This document shows, one piece after another, positions 1-12,081 of a stretch of DNA of 64,000 nucleotides. Source of the DNA: Riptortus pedestris (Eukaryota > Arthropoda > Insecta > Hemiptera > Alydidae). Made by a program: the position numbers and the translations under genes. Under the pieces are notes generated by a model, which did not search any database, had not been told where the DNA came from, and was given only the letters and a program-made list of their open reading frames with translations. Location: assembly GCA_019009955.1 (NCBI GenBank), contig CM032233.1:93224501-93288500 (forward strand), given 5' to 3'. The stretch's first letter is position 1, and the number at the start of each line of letters is the position of its first letter.

Positions 1-740
1 CAAATATGCACATAACAAAAGTTGTTTAATTCGTTATTTAGAGTAACTTTTGTTATATTCACTTTTGTCGTATAGAGAAGTATAAACGTGATATACACTA
101 AAATCTATAACGGGAGCCAACAATTTTGTTGGGCACTAACGATTGAACCGAACTTAGCAAAACTCGGTATGTCAATTAGCATTAAATCTTCCATGATTAT
201 AAGCTATATTTAAAATTTTAGGTCCAAACGGGAGTGGGGATTATAAAAGAGGCTGAAAAGCGAGAAGTCTAATGCGGGAGCGGAAGATGACGGGAGCCTT
301 ACAAGTTAATTGAGTTTACTTATTTCCCGTCTGGCATTGCTGGAAGTGATTTCCAGTGAGATTCACTATTACAAATATAATCTCACGTATAAAACTTTGC
401 CTGAACTATTTGAGCTCGGGTAGGCTTTTGAAAGAAAATATGTTCATTATGGATGATATTTAATTGTAATAAATGCTACCCATGATTATGGTTTGAATTA
501 TTGAAAAACGGTGAGTCATAAAGTGTAGAAAGATAAATTAGGAACACATTTTCATTTATCCTTCAAAACTAAAATTTCTATTCTATTAATCCCCAAAAGT
601 TACCCTTCAGGGTTGGCTATTTCGGAAAATCATTATGTCGTGGAGGGAAGTGTAATTGTACACATTGAAGTCTTACTATCAAAATACCATCATTAGTCAG
701 TCAACAATAATTTCCCGGGCATCGCCGGGTATCTGAGCTA

Positions 741-741
<1 letters not shown>
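1..741 (-). mobile_element. CCCGGC-type dispersed repeat, minus copy cut by the window edge
   Basis: The reverse complement begins near 741 with CTAGCTCAGATACCCGGC and runs to position 1, where it reads CTTTTGTTATGTGCATATTTG-like sequence. Both ends match the plus-strand copy at 59631-60535, which starts ACTAGCTGAGATACCCGGC. No coding sequence is visible. The copy at 60.5 kb ends in a CAAA-rich tail, which suggests a retroposed LINE 3' end or SINE, but the class is not settled. Confidence 0.55.

Positions 742-776
<35 letters not shown>
742..776. repeat. (AT)n microsatellite
   Basis: Uninterrupted AT dinucleotides directly abut the CCCGGC end of the neighbouring repeat. The sister copy at 59631 is also preceded by a short AT tract, so the junction seems to be a family feature or a preferred target. 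Confidence 0.9.
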
Positions 777-780
<4 letters not shown>

Positions 781-1654
781 GTTAAATCACAGAGAAATTA
801 AATTCTAATTCTAAAATAATATTTCTTCTATCATTCTAAAATAATAGAATGATTCAATTATTTTGATTTCTATAAAAAGTTCACTAATATTATGACAATT
901 AATTTCTTTATATATTATTAAACGACATTTATACCTGCACTTACATGCAATACATTCGTTATAAAATTAGCTCATATTATAGGAATACATATCATATAAC
1001 CTATCAATTTACTAATTACATTTTATAGCATCGTTAATAACGCTCTAAATAGATAACATGCATTTTTTATTTATTCATATGCTTTGTTATTAGTCATAGA
1101 TTTATTAATGGATAGCATCATGCTTTATAAAAGATGTGTATCTTGTGCTACCTTAAAATTTTTTTCACAGATTTCGATGACAAATATTTTGAAGTTGTAG
1201 AGTATTTCTTTATGGGGTTAATACATTCGGGAAGTGCGCCCAAGTGTTTTAACCCTAAAGATGCTCCGCTTTTCTCGAAATTTATATGTTTGTGCTTGGG
1301 GGATAGAAGCATATTCTTGTATACTGATTATGCGTGTAAACTATATCTGGAAAAAAATTGGCGTTTTGTTTCACAAACAGTATGGCTTGTTACATATATA
1401 TTGGAGGAAGAAACATTATTTTAGACTCGTTAAAGAATGGCCGACAGCAATCTCGACGAGTTTCGTTAAGTATTTGTTATGTATATTTTTCGGGATATGG
1501 CAATATTAATCGTTATATAAGAGGTAAATATCATTATTTAGTTTTATACAACGAAAAATAAACATGTGCAGTAAATTCATCCTACTTGACCGCACGGTCG
1601 AACAAATAGAGTCCTGTTCCTTGGACTCCTTTGACTGGTGAAAAGTGTGCTCCA

Positions 1655-1692
<38 letters not shown>

Positions 1693-2293
1693 AGAGACAC
1701 ATTTTATAAGCATTCTTAGCACGCCCAAAAAAGTTTATTTAAGAAGAAAGAACAATTTGGAGTCTTTTTATATTCTAGCAACATTAAACAGGCCCATGAT
1801 GAGCATAAAGTAACTCTTGAAGAAGGAACATAATACTATAAGATGTTAGTAAAACCAAGAGTCTGGTTGAGGGTTGTAAAGCAGTCGAATGGCTCTTCTG
1901 AGGGCACCCATTATTCTTTATTTCTCATGTTCACTCGTAAATGTAAAAACTTTGACACTACTAACTTAAGTTTATACGTGGCGTAGGCTTAACAAAAGAC
2001 TAGTTCACCAGATTTGATTTAATGCCTGCACTTACTCTTGATGAACGATTTAATTACAAGATAAATCACGCCTTGGGCTTTAATTTAAATCAGAGGGGGT
2101 GGGGGTACGAGTGGTCAAAAGTTAAAAGCTAGACGTTGCTTAGTAGAGAAAGAACGTTATTTGAAATATGGTCGGCAATGCCACTTTTCTTCTTTTTTTG
2201 TGGGGATAACAACAATTTTCACATTTCAACGAAATTATAAAGTTTAAACTTTCTCTAAACCCTTTTTTAATAGTTTAGGCTTAGCGTCCCATT
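777..2293. other. AT-rich sequence without a gene; holds a dispersed module and an AT tract
   Basis: No convincing coding sequence is seen. Positions 1208-1345 (ATACATTCGGGAAGTGCG onward, through GCTTGGGGGATAGAAGCATATTC) recur in diverged form at 29497-29625 and 58915-59035. A second (AT)n tract lies at 1657-1687. The small ORFs here are short, overlapping and lack recognisable domains. Confidence 0.5.
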
Positions 2294-2421
2294 TAGCAGA
2301 TTTCCCTTAAGGGAAATCAGCTATTGAGGTCGTACTTATGATGCGAGTTTCGAAAAATTTCTTCAAATGTCCATCAATCCTACCCAGGAGATGACGAAAA
2401 TGAGGTCCGTTCAAAATTATA

Positions 2422-2469
<48 letters not shown>

Positions 2470-3039
2470 TATATATATATATATGTCTGTTAACGCTCTA
2501 GCGGTCGCAATTTTTGTTTGATCTTTACCAAACTCGGAATTTAATCGTTTTATGTAAAAAGGAAGATCAAGTTCGTTAATGGCTGAATCGGACCAGTGGG
2601 AGGGGGGGTTTAGAGGGGGGATTTTTGAAAATTCAAAATATCTCCATTATTATGCGTCGGATCGAAAACTTTTATAGAATAAATCTTATTGCAAATTAAA
2701 TGTACTATAAATATTGTTCTATACATTTATTCTGTATCTTGAATATTAACCGAGATATTTGCATTTGTATTCTGCGTGTGGTCACCAGTAGGCAATGTTC
2801 GGACTTTCCGCCGAGAGCTCTGGCGGCCGTTTCCATAACTATTCGTCCCTCGTGAATAGGTTTAGAGGTTAGGTTAACTGTTTTTTGGGGCTAGAAACTA
2901 CTGGGTTATTACGCCCTAAATAATGTTTTAGGTTTAGAGGTTTCTTACTACTACAGTTGTTATTAGGCAGATTTCTCTATTGTAAAACTTCACGTGGGAA
3001 ATCTGCTTAGTTACGCAGCCCCTGCGTGACGGATTTTTT
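2294..3039 (+). mobile_element. HINE/Helentron-like element, full-length reference copy
   Basis: The 5' end has AGCAGATTTCCC followed at once by its inverted copy, giving the palindrome GATTTCCCTTAAGGGAAATC. Next come a leader (ATGACGAAAATGAGG at about 2390), an (AT)n tract at 2421-2486, a GCTCTAGCGGTCGCAATTT block and a core with GGGGG/TTTAGAGGGGGG. GGGAAATCTGCT lies near 2997, then the hairpin ACGCAG-CCC-CTGCGT and a T-run end at 3039. Subterminal inverted repeats, a microsatellite, a core and a 3' hairpin match published HINE/DINE-1 structure. There is no CTRR end, so it is not a canonical Helitron, and no ORF, so it is non-autonomous. Confidence 0.7.
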
Positions 3040-3383
3040 GATCACAGATCGTCAAACAAGGATATTATGTATTTTAGTATCAAAATGAGAGATCGAGAAA
3101 AAATTTGTGTTTTTCATAAAGTATGCTATAGCTTTGTACAAGACCATCGCTTGTGGTAAAAAAGGTGATTACTATCATCCCAATGGCGGGGTGAAAAATC
3201 AATAATTATCTAAATGGCGTGCACATTTACGCCCGTGATGGTCATGGATCAACAATTATTACAGTAATGAATATAGTATAATGTTTAATACACAAAAGCG
3301 TATAGTTATCTAAAATATTATAGTAATCAATTTATGTGATTTATATAATCTATCGACGGATTCTGCTTTCTGTAATAATCATT

Positions 3384-3876
3384 TTAGCAGATTTCCCTGA
3401 AGGGAAATCAGCTATTGAGGTCGTACTTTCTTCAAATGTCCATCGATCCTACCCAGGAAATGACGAAAATGAGGGCCATTTATATATAAATTTTGTCTGT
3501 TAATGCTCAATTTTTGTTTGATCGTTACAAAACTCTATATTTAATTGTTTTATTTATGTATCGAAAACTTGTATAGAACCAATCGTATTGCTAATTAAAT
3601 TTACTATAAATATTATTATATGCATTTATTCTCCATCTTGAATATTTGCCGAGATATTTGTATTTTTATTAAGCGCATAACGGACGAGATGAGATCGGCT
3701 GATTTTGGCTATAGTCGTGAGCTTCCGTTCGACCGTTCCCGTACCTGTTCAGCTCTCTTGAAATTGGTTTAGAGACTCGTTACTACTACTGTTACCAGTA
3801 GGCAGATTTCTCTATTGTAAAACTTCACGTGGGAAATCTGCTTAGTTTACGCAGCCCCTGCGTGATGGACTTTTTA
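3384..3876 (+). mobile_element. HINE-like element, internally shortened
   Basis: Both family ends are present: AGCAGATTTCCCTGAAGGGAAATC at 3386 and, near 3835, GGGAAATCTGCTTAGTTTACGCAGCC with GGACTTTTT. The (AT)n tract is reduced to a few units and much of the core is deleted. It lies 345 bp after the previous copy in the same orientation; that gap (3040-3383) shows no gene. Confidence 0.7.
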
Positions 3877-5529
3877 CAACTATGCCTAACCCAAATCTCG
3901 AGATAGGAAAATCATTTCAGACACATATAACATAAGTTCAACGCATATTATCTAATCAAATTTCCGAAAGTGGTTTTTTTTGTACCTGGGTAATTAGTTG
4001 AGTATATTTGACTTAGCAATAACCCCCCCCCCCACGAAACAAAAATTCGATGTATTTTTTTCATTGGACAAGGAAAAGGGGAAATTTAGAGTAGAGGTAA
4101 AATAAAAATTGCGAAATACGTCCGTTATAATAAGCCTGAAATAATGCATAATCAATCTTGTACCAAATGTTGAGTATTACAAATTTTATAAATGTATAGA
4201 TAAAAAGTCGAAAATATATATTTAGAAGTGTCATTGGGACAAATATTATTTGCATAGCTTTATTTTAATGATTTGAAGCAACTCCAACAGAATGAATAAA
4301 ATAATTTAAAAAGCTCTGTCGTTATTATTTAGTGATCTTGCCCTATGTACTATATCTGAATATAATTTCTGTTGCAAAAGGAGGACAATAATTTTGGATT
4401 TTCTGGTGTCAAAGCGAGACACGTTACGCGCATTATAAAAGCAGCCTGCAATGATCGTGCTCTAAAGTCAGAAGCGGAGGGGAGTCGGGAAGTGACTGGA
4501 AAGTTTTCTTCGGTCTTGAGAAAACTAAAGACAGAAAAGAAAAAAAAACACAATACGTATAGTTATCTAAACTTTGTAAAGCTCTTAAGGGCGCCTAAGT
4601 TACTTAAGTACTAGGATCGATAAGCATAGTAATATTTTTCTCCCTTGAAGAAAGGTGAAAAGCCAAGTTAGACTAAAATTTAATAGCACTATAAACACGT
4701 TAAGTATCGTTTGTTTAATTGACAAAGCATTAGCAATGTTTTACACCGACAACAGGCTCTTAAATATAACTGTGATTCCGTTTGTAGCACGACAGCCATC
4801 CAGAAAATCGTTAATTTATACAATGGCTTGTGGTGTAAAATTTACTTAAGAAGGTATTTGTTTAAAAATATTAATCGAAGAGCTGGCTCCTTCTGCTGAT
4901 CGTTGAAATAGAATTTGGAAGAGGTATTGATAGTACTGCAATATTCATTCATATATGGACAGCATTTTGAAGGTGATATAAAACAAAATTGCTGTAAAAC
5001 CTAATCAAATAATAAAGGTATAAAGAAAAGGAAGTAAATAAAAACAATATTAGTGGGACATGAAACGTAACTATAACGGTATATATAGTAAAAAAGTATT
5101 TTTACATATATGATATATATGAAGTAACCCTACAGGAAGAGAGTTTATTTGCCACACGTCTCGTACATCCATTTGTACATGACGTGTGTATGATACTTTT
5201 TTTTAATACATTGAATAAATTATATGTAAAATAAAATTATTTACAACAGAAAAAAAGAAAAAGAAATGTAGGTTTCAACGACGAATTAAATAATTAAATT
5301 AACAGAAGTGGAATTTCAAATAATTTATACAGTTTTACATTTCTTCAGCATATTTTTTTAATTATGCATTATATTTATAAAATAGAAGTTTTTCCTCAAC
5401 AGGTCAATTGTCTTTTCGGCGTTTTAATTCCGTTTTTAATTCTTTTCTTTTGTCCGTTAGTAGTCTACAGTCATCGAGCAAGCGTCTGTAAGTCAGTTCA
5501 GTAGTAAAGTCGCAGTAGTTATATAATTA
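3877..5529. other. AT-rich sequence, no supported gene
   Basis: A stretch near 4372-4560 is GC-richer than its surroundings and is open for 80 codons on the plus strand, rich in Lys and Arg. It has no recognisable motif and no clear splice sites, so I do not call it a gene. The rest looks like noncoding AT-rich DNA with homopolymers. Confidence 0.45.
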
Positions 5530-6088
5530 TTCTTTCCATATTGAATATTAACCGAGATATTTCCATATTTTAGTTTTTGGCCATCAGTAAACCCCCTATT
5601 TATGTCATATTAATAATGAGCTGTTATATCATGAACCACTTCATTTCAAGGTTAAATACCAAATATTGTTGTCTTTGATCTTCTACTTTGTGAGATATAT
5701 GCAAATACGTTCTGTTGATCCCTCTTCTTTTGTCCTTGGACTACTAAAATTTGATTGATTGACATAAAAATTGTGATTCATTATAAATTTCAGTACTAAA
5801 TAAAGATAAAGTAAATAATGTTAAATAAAATTAATGTCATATTCAGATATATTTCAGTAATTGTTTTTCTTTCCGGTGAAGAATATTTCTATCTATCTGT
5901 TCAGCTCTAATCAGTTGGTAGACCTGTGTGTTTACAATTCAGAAGCTATCCGTTGTAGAGGTAATTAAAATTGACTGAAATATTTCTCATTACCGTTTGT
6001 ATTTATTCACTTAATATTCACGGTGGTTTTAAGTGTTGTAGACTTATCTATTATACTATACCCTGCGTGAAGAACTTTTTTTTTCCTA
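5530..6088 (+). mobile_element. HINE-like element, 5'-truncated
   Basis: It starts inside the core (TTGAATATTAACCGAGATATT) and continues collinearly with the family (CTACTAAAATTTGATTGATTG near 5743, TTTCTTTCCGGTGA near 5870). It ends with a degraded 3' terminus, CCCTGCGTGAAGAACTTTTTTTTT. The 3' inverted repeat is lost. Confidence 0.6.
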
Positions 6089-6518
6089 CCAGCATAATAC
6101 AGTCATAGCAAAAATATTCTTATTGCTTTAGCTCATAAATTCCTCCCCCAAAACAGTTAGCAGCTCTCTATCTAGGCCTCCCCATCCATCCTCATTTCCA
6201 GTGTTCTGTACAACTATTTTGTTGGGCAGGCAGTCAGGTTTCATTCCCTCTGTCATCCAACCACCGCAATCTTCCTTCGTCAGTAGGACAGATAATATCA
6301 GATTCGTCAAAGTAGTCCACTGGTTCTGCTGTGGCTTTGGTCTACTGTTTCTGCTGCACTGTATGGCCTATTGAAATGTAAGAGCTCTTCCCTCACCGAC
6401 CAAAGTGGCTCTCCCGCTTTCTATGTGTCACAGTTTATACCACACGAACATCAATTCAGAATTGTTGGTCTAATAAAAGCCATGTAAATTTGAACTTCTA
6501 TCTCCCTGGAGAAACTTA

Positions 6519-6662
6519 TTAGCAGATTTCCCTTAAGGGAAATCAGCTATTGAGGTCGTACTCATGACGCGACTTTCGAACATTTTCTTCAAATGTGCAT
6601 CGATCCTACCCAGGGATGACGAAACTGACGGACCTCATTTTCGTCATCTCTAGGTAGGATTC

Positions 6663-6722
<60 letters not shown>

Positions 6723-7446
6723 GTCGTTTTATGTAAAAAGAAAGATCAAGTTCGTTAATGGCTGAAATTGGACCAGGGGGAGGGGGGTTTTTGATGGGGA
6801 GAATTTTGAAAATTCAAACGTAAACATGTATAGAATAAATCTTATAGCAAATTAAATGTACTATATATTGTTACATTTATATACATTTAATCTATAGGGA
6901 ATACATTCTTGAATATTAACCAAGATATGAGCATTTTTCAGTTTTCAGCCTTCAGCAAACCCCCACTTCTACTCATGTTACATAAACAATACTCGGTTAT
7001 GTAATAAACCACATTATTCGAAGCTTAAATATCAAATATTGTTTTCAAGAGACATTTATTATACTAGATGCATGCAAATATGTTCTAGTAATCACCCCCT
7101 TCTTACGTTTTTGGACTACTAAAATTTGATTGATGAGATAAAAAATATTCTGATTAATTATAAGTTACAGTACTAGATATAGCAAACAGTTTTCAATCAA
7201 ATTAATACGTTATATTCAGATATATTACAGTAATTGTTTTTCTTTCCGGTAAGAAGTTGGCAGAACTGTTCGTTTACATTTCAGATACTTCCCGTCGGGA
7301 CGTTATTATCGTATTATCGTTTGTATTTATTCACTTAATATTCATGTTGGTGTGTGTTGTGTTACAGGTGTTTAGATTTATCTATTCTTAAACTTCACGC
7401 GGGAAATCTGCTTAGTTTACGCAGCCACTGGGTGAAGGACTTTTTT
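6519..7446 (+). mobile_element. HINE-like element, complete ends
   Basis: The 5' palindrome at 6521 is perfect and a 50-bp (AT)n lies at 6668-6718. The core runs to GGGAAATCTGCTTAGTTTACGCAGCC at about 7402, and GGACTTTTTT ends the element. The leader is unusual: at 6600-6660 the ATCCTACC...GATGACGAAA segment is followed by an inverted copy of itself, giving a local hairpin. Confidence 0.7.
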
Positions 7447-8708
7447 AGTCAAGGACGGATGTACTTTTCCAACTAATAGGAAAATATTATGTTCTTACAT
7501 ATTGATTTAGTTATTTATATATAGCCTAGGGACTCGAAGCACATTCTTTCAAGCTGGTGAAGCTTAGGCGGGGAAATTGCTAGGGGCAGTTGGAGAATAT
7601 CACAGTACATCAATAGAATTCCAGTAAAGCCACTGGAGAGCTCCGTTGCTACACATGAAAAGCAATTCTTTGACTTCTCACTCAATAGCAAGAGGCAAGC
7701 TAAGCTTGCCAAACAACAAAGAGCTAGCAACAGAGTAAAGTAGCCAGTACTTCCAGAAAAAAATTTAACTTAAACAAAAACCTCCTATAAAAAGCAAACT
7801 GCACTACGCTGTAATAGTTTATCACTGTGTAGGCATATTCTAATTAAGGTAAACAAAATTTAAAAATAAGTTAGTAGGAAATTTGTTTTCATTTAATATA
7901 ATAAACCAAACGGTCATGGGTGCTATCCAACAGCCAACATACTGAGCTTTATTTCAGAAAATGAAGGTTTTGGTTACGATTGCTGTTGGTTTAAACCAAG
8001 CTTTATTGTGCAAATAAGTTCGCGGGCCGCTTTTAAAAGTAGTGCATTTTAAAGTAGTATTCATAATTTTTAACGATAGATATCAGACATGAAATTATAC
8101 GACAAAGTATTTATACTACAATTTATTAAAATTAAAATAACAGTATGAAATGAAATACGTACAACATTATAAATAAATCGTAAAATTTGGAATTATTACA
8201 AACAACGAAAGTTAAATAGCGACACCAAAATCAATGAGACACTTGAGCTTGTATTTGGGAAACTAATCCATCGATATTTAGGTTAATTCCACTGATACAA
8301 AGACTTAAAGAAATTTCCAAATTATCGTCAGTAAGCCTTGTACGATGATTTGATTTAAACTTTCATCATTGAAAAGAACTTTTCGCATTTATAAGTACTG
8401 CCAAACCCACAAATTTCTCCTCAACTTCCTCATTTGGAGTAAGTAGTATAATATTTTTGTTTAATTGGGTTTTTCAAAATGTCTCGCGGGCAGGTTGTTG
8501 CCCACATATGGTTTAGACAAAAAAATTTGAACAAGAAGGATTGCAGGTGATAAATGCCTCTTTGCCCTACAGACGGCTGTCCTATTTAAGAAGCACTCTT
8601 GGAACACAAAACTTCGATGATATTGAATATGGCGATTAGACGTTTTCTCAGGGAAACTTGGACCATCGCGAAAAAAATTCCTCTAGACCAGACATATTCT
8701 ACACTATC
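7447..8708. other. AT-rich sequence, no supported gene
   Basis: A 71-codon minus-strand ORF at 7515-7730 has no recognisable domain, and I regard it as chance. I see no repeats of the named families until the HINE end at 8709. Confidence 0.4.
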
Positions 8709-9035
8709 AAAAAGTCCGTCACGCCGGAGCTGCATAGACTAAGCAAATTTCTCACGTGCTAGTATAACACGCCAAACTGACGACTAGAAGGAGGGGGGTG
8801 GGTCTTACTGTCTATTAGAAAACAAGAAAGTACAAATAAATCGGTTAATATTTGACTTACGAAAAAATACATAGAACAACAATTGTAGAGCATCAATAGT
8901 TTAACAAGATTGGTTGTATAACACTATACGATCCCACTTATAATAACGGAGATAATTTGAATTTTCGGATTCCCCCTTCTAAATTACCATTATTCCCAGG
9001 TCCGATTTCAGTGTTATTAGTTGACTGAAACTGGT
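8709..9035 (-). mobile_element. HINE-like fragment, diverged subfamily, minus strand
   Basis: The left end, AAAAAGTCCGTCACGCCGG, is the reverse complement of the family 3' terminus. The body (ATAGAACAACAATTGTAGAG...AGTTTAACAAGATTGG) matches the second module type seen at 9900-9980 and 15000-15070. No 5' end is found. Confidence 0.55.
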
Positions 9036-9194
9036 AAATATTGACTATGGTATAGATAAAATAAATATATCCGAGTAAAGAACAAAAATCTTAATTAATG
9101 AAGTCATCCCAACATATTGGCATGTATTTCAGAAAGTAAAAGTTCAATGAAAACCATATTTAGTATTAAAACATTGAATGAAATAGTTCATGAT

Positions 9195-10101
9195 ATAGCA
9201 AGTAAAACCAGATCAAATTCGTTTGTGGGTGAAATCAGACCAGTGAATATTATTCGGCTACTATTGAAAACTTGAATGTAATACGTTTTATTGCAAATTT
9301 AATGTCCGATAAATTTTGTTTTATATATATATTTTCTGTATCATGAATATTATTATTATTTATTAACGTCCACTTTCTGCAACTAAGGCTAATTGGGACG
9401 GGTTATCTACAGGTTACCACCCTATTCTAGCAGGGGTGGGACTTAGGATGTTACTTAATGAATCTCGTTACTAAATAATTTCCTTTGCCCAGGCGAGAAT
9501 CGAACTCGCCACTCTAGGATTATCATGTGAATATTAATATTATCATGAATATTAATCAAGATATTTGGTTTTATGAGTTTTCGGATTTCAGAATCCTACA
9601 CTTCTACTGTCATATTAATTATAAGCTGCTATATCATGGACCACTTCATTCCAAGGTTTAATACTAAATGGGGTTGTCATTGAACTTTTACTTTGTGAGA
9701 TAAATGACAATATGTTGGGATGACGTGATAAATACGATTTTTCGTTATATATACCACAGTCGATATTTAACCATTTCAGTCAACAGTCGTATTAGCTATT
9801 GGCCGAAATCGGACCAAGAATAGTGGGTGTTTAGAGTGGGGGGAATCCTTAAATTCAAAATATTTCCGTTATTATAAGTCGGATGGTGAAATGTGATAGA
9901 ACCAATCTTGTCAAACTATTGATGCTCTACAATTCTTGGTCTGTACTAGTTTTCGTAACTCAAGTATAAACGGAGTTATTCGTACTTACTTGTTTTCTGC
10001 CGTCAGTAAGCACCTCCCACCTTCTACTCATCAGTTTAATATTTTATACCAGCAGGTGGGAAATCTGCTTAGTTTACGGAGCTCTACATGAGGAACTTTT
10101 T
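9195..10101 (+). mobile_element. HINE-like element, 5'-truncated, carrying a nested SINE
   Basis: Core sequence from about 9195 is interrupted by a SINE near 9345-9530 and resumes as ATCATGAATATTAATCAAGATATTTGG. It includes a second, diverged module (CGATATTTAACCATTTCAGTCAACA near 9760) and ends with GGGAAATCTGCTTAGTTTACGG and AGGAACTTTTTCG near 10100. It shows that long copies carry two tandem divergent modules. Confidence 0.6.
9345..9530 (-). mobile_element. tRNA-derived SINE, minus strand, head-truncated
   Basis: On the minus strand the order is B-box-like GAGTTCGATTCTCGCC, a CTGGGCAAAGG linker, CCCACCCCTGCTAGAATAGG and GGTAACCTGTAGATAACCC, then TGGACGTTAATAAATAATAATAATA. The RNA polymerase III A-box half of the tRNA head is missing. 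ATCATGAATATT flanks both sides, a target-site duplication inside the host HINE. Confidence 0.7.
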
Positions 10102-10817
10102 CGTAAACGATTGTTTCCCCCACCTCTGTAGGTCGGCCTCAATCCCACGTTAGACCTTCACCTTTAAAGGCCTTCCTATTCACCATCATATCGTGTATCC
10201 TAATATATCTCAGGTCTCTTTAACAACGTAAGCAGCGAATCTGGCACATTATCTATTACCAGCACCAAAAGCCAAACCTACCAAACCAATAATTTTTCCC
10301 AACAATAAATCTTTCCCATACTCCTAAAGACAGAGGCTGTGCTATGATACACTGTGACATAGTTTAAATAGCTCCGGGCTATAAAACTGCCAGCATTTAT
10401 TCCATTCCTTCATAGATCATATGTATAATTACCTTACAAAATTCCCTTATTTCATTTAACATTAAAGACCACGCTGGCCACCAAAAATAAGTACTTTTTT
10501 ATTCAATCGTCAAAGTACTGCCGCTTTCGATTCAAATCAAAATCACACATTGTGTCAGAACGGCATAAAACTTCTACTTGTTCGACATATATGCATTTTA
10601 ATGGTTTCAAATAGTTTTCTTTTCTAGAAAAGTGGGGCTCTGTTCTTTATATTTGTGAGAAATCATGTTTCTTTAGTATAAGTAATGACAAGTCAAAAGG
10701 GAATTCTTTGATACACTATTTCAATTTTGCTGACGAATAGTGCAAATATGAATGAAGTTCAACCACCATCGAAAATGATGCCCACCAATTTACAAATTTA
10801 CTATTGCCACTATTTAA
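10102..10817. other. No gene or recognised repeat seen
   Basis: Mixed-composition, slightly less AT-rich sequence with no long ORF, tRNA-like segment or family terminus. Confidence 0.4.
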
Positions 10818-12081
10818 AAGTGTATGTCCCTTAAGGGAGATCAGCTATTCTGGTCGTACTCATGACGCGACTTTCGAAAAATTTCTTCAAATGTCCATCG
10901 ATCCTACCTAGGAAATGACGAAAATGAGGTCCGTTCAAAATTATATATGTATGTATGTATATATATATATATATGTGTCTGTTAACGCTCCAGTGGTCGC
11001 AATTTTTGTTTCATCGTTACCAAACTCGATATATAAACGTTTATATAAAAGACAGATCAAGTTCGTTAATGGCTGAAATGGGACCAGTGGGGGGGGGGGG
11101 GTTTAGAGGGGGAAATTCTAAACATCTCCGTTACCATACGTCGGATCAAAAACCAGTTTTATAGAACCAATCTTACAATTACACAATTTATTTATTAATG
11201 GACACCACATCGAAGGTGATTTGCCCTTTCAAAAGTAATAACAGGTAACAATAACAAAAAAACATACCTTAACAGCAAGTAACAATAATAAATACCTTAA
11301 CAACAAATAATAACAAAAAATACCTTATCAGCAAGTAACAATAATATATACCTTAGCAACCAGTAATAATAACAAATTCCTTAGCAAAAAGTAATAATAA
11401 CATATACCTTAGCAACAAGTAATAGTAGCACATAACTTAGTAATAATACTAATAATAACAAGTACCAAAGTAAAAGTAATAATACTAATAATAATAAGTA
11501 CAAGAACCAATCTTATTGAAAATTAAAGTTCCTATAAATGTTTTTCTATACATTTATTCTCTATCTTGAATATTAACCAGGATATGTGCATTTTTCAGTT
11601 TTCAGCCTTCAGCAAACCCCTACTTCTACTCATGTTACTTAAACAATACTCTGTTATGTAATAAACCACATTATTCGAAGCTTAAATACCATAAATTGTT
11701 TTCAAGAGACCTTTATTATACGAAATAAATGTAAATATCTTATCGTGACCCCCCCCCTTCTTAAGTTCTTGGACTACTAAAATTTGATTTGATTGAGATA
11801 AAAATTATTTTGTTCCATTATAAATTACAGTACTAGATATAGTAAATAGTTTTCAATAATATTAATATGTTATATTCTGATATATTTACGTAATCGTTTT
11901 TCTTTCCTGTGAGAAGTTGGTACACCTGTGTGTTATTCGTTTCAGGTACTTCCCGTCTTGAGGTTTCTTATTATCGTTTGTATTTATTCACTTGATGTGT
12001 ATGTATGTAGATTTATCTATTGTTAAACTTCACGAGGGAAATCTGCTTAGTTTACGCAGCCCCTGCCAGACGGACTTTTTT
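10818..12081 (+). mobile_element. HINE-like element with nested insertion
   Basis: The 5' end is slightly decayed (TCCCTTAAGGGAGATCAGCT). An (AT)n lies at 10946-10975, followed by a G-run module and the standard core and 3' end (GGGAAATCTGCTTAGTTTACGC at 12038, GGACTTTTTT at 12072). The core is split at 11163-11515 by an insert with its own 13-bp target duplication. Confidence 0.7.
11163..11515 (-). mobile_element. TSD-flanked insertion with an imperfect tandem repeat
   Basis: AGAACCAATCTTA occurs at 11163-11175 and again at 11503-11515 and duplicates a site present once in other HINE copies. Read on the minus strand, the insert ends in GTCCATTAATAAATAAATTG-like sequence, a SINE/LINE-like tail. 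The rest is about eight imperfect units built on AACAAGTAATAATAACA...TACCTTAG. Confidence 0.6.

Noticed and set aside
2294..3039. Canonical Helitron
   Set aside because: The ends lack TC at 5' and CTRR at 3'. Subterminal inverted repeats and the terminal T-run fit Helentron-type elements better.
2294..3039. MITE with terminal inverted repeats
   Set aside because: The inverted 12-mer is about 40 bp inside the 3' end and I see no consistent target duplications flanking the copies.
7515..7730. Minus-strand ORF with a Leu/Cys-rich start resembling a signal peptide
   Set aside because: No promoter context, splice signal or recognisable mature domain; AT-rich surroundings make it a likely chance ORF.
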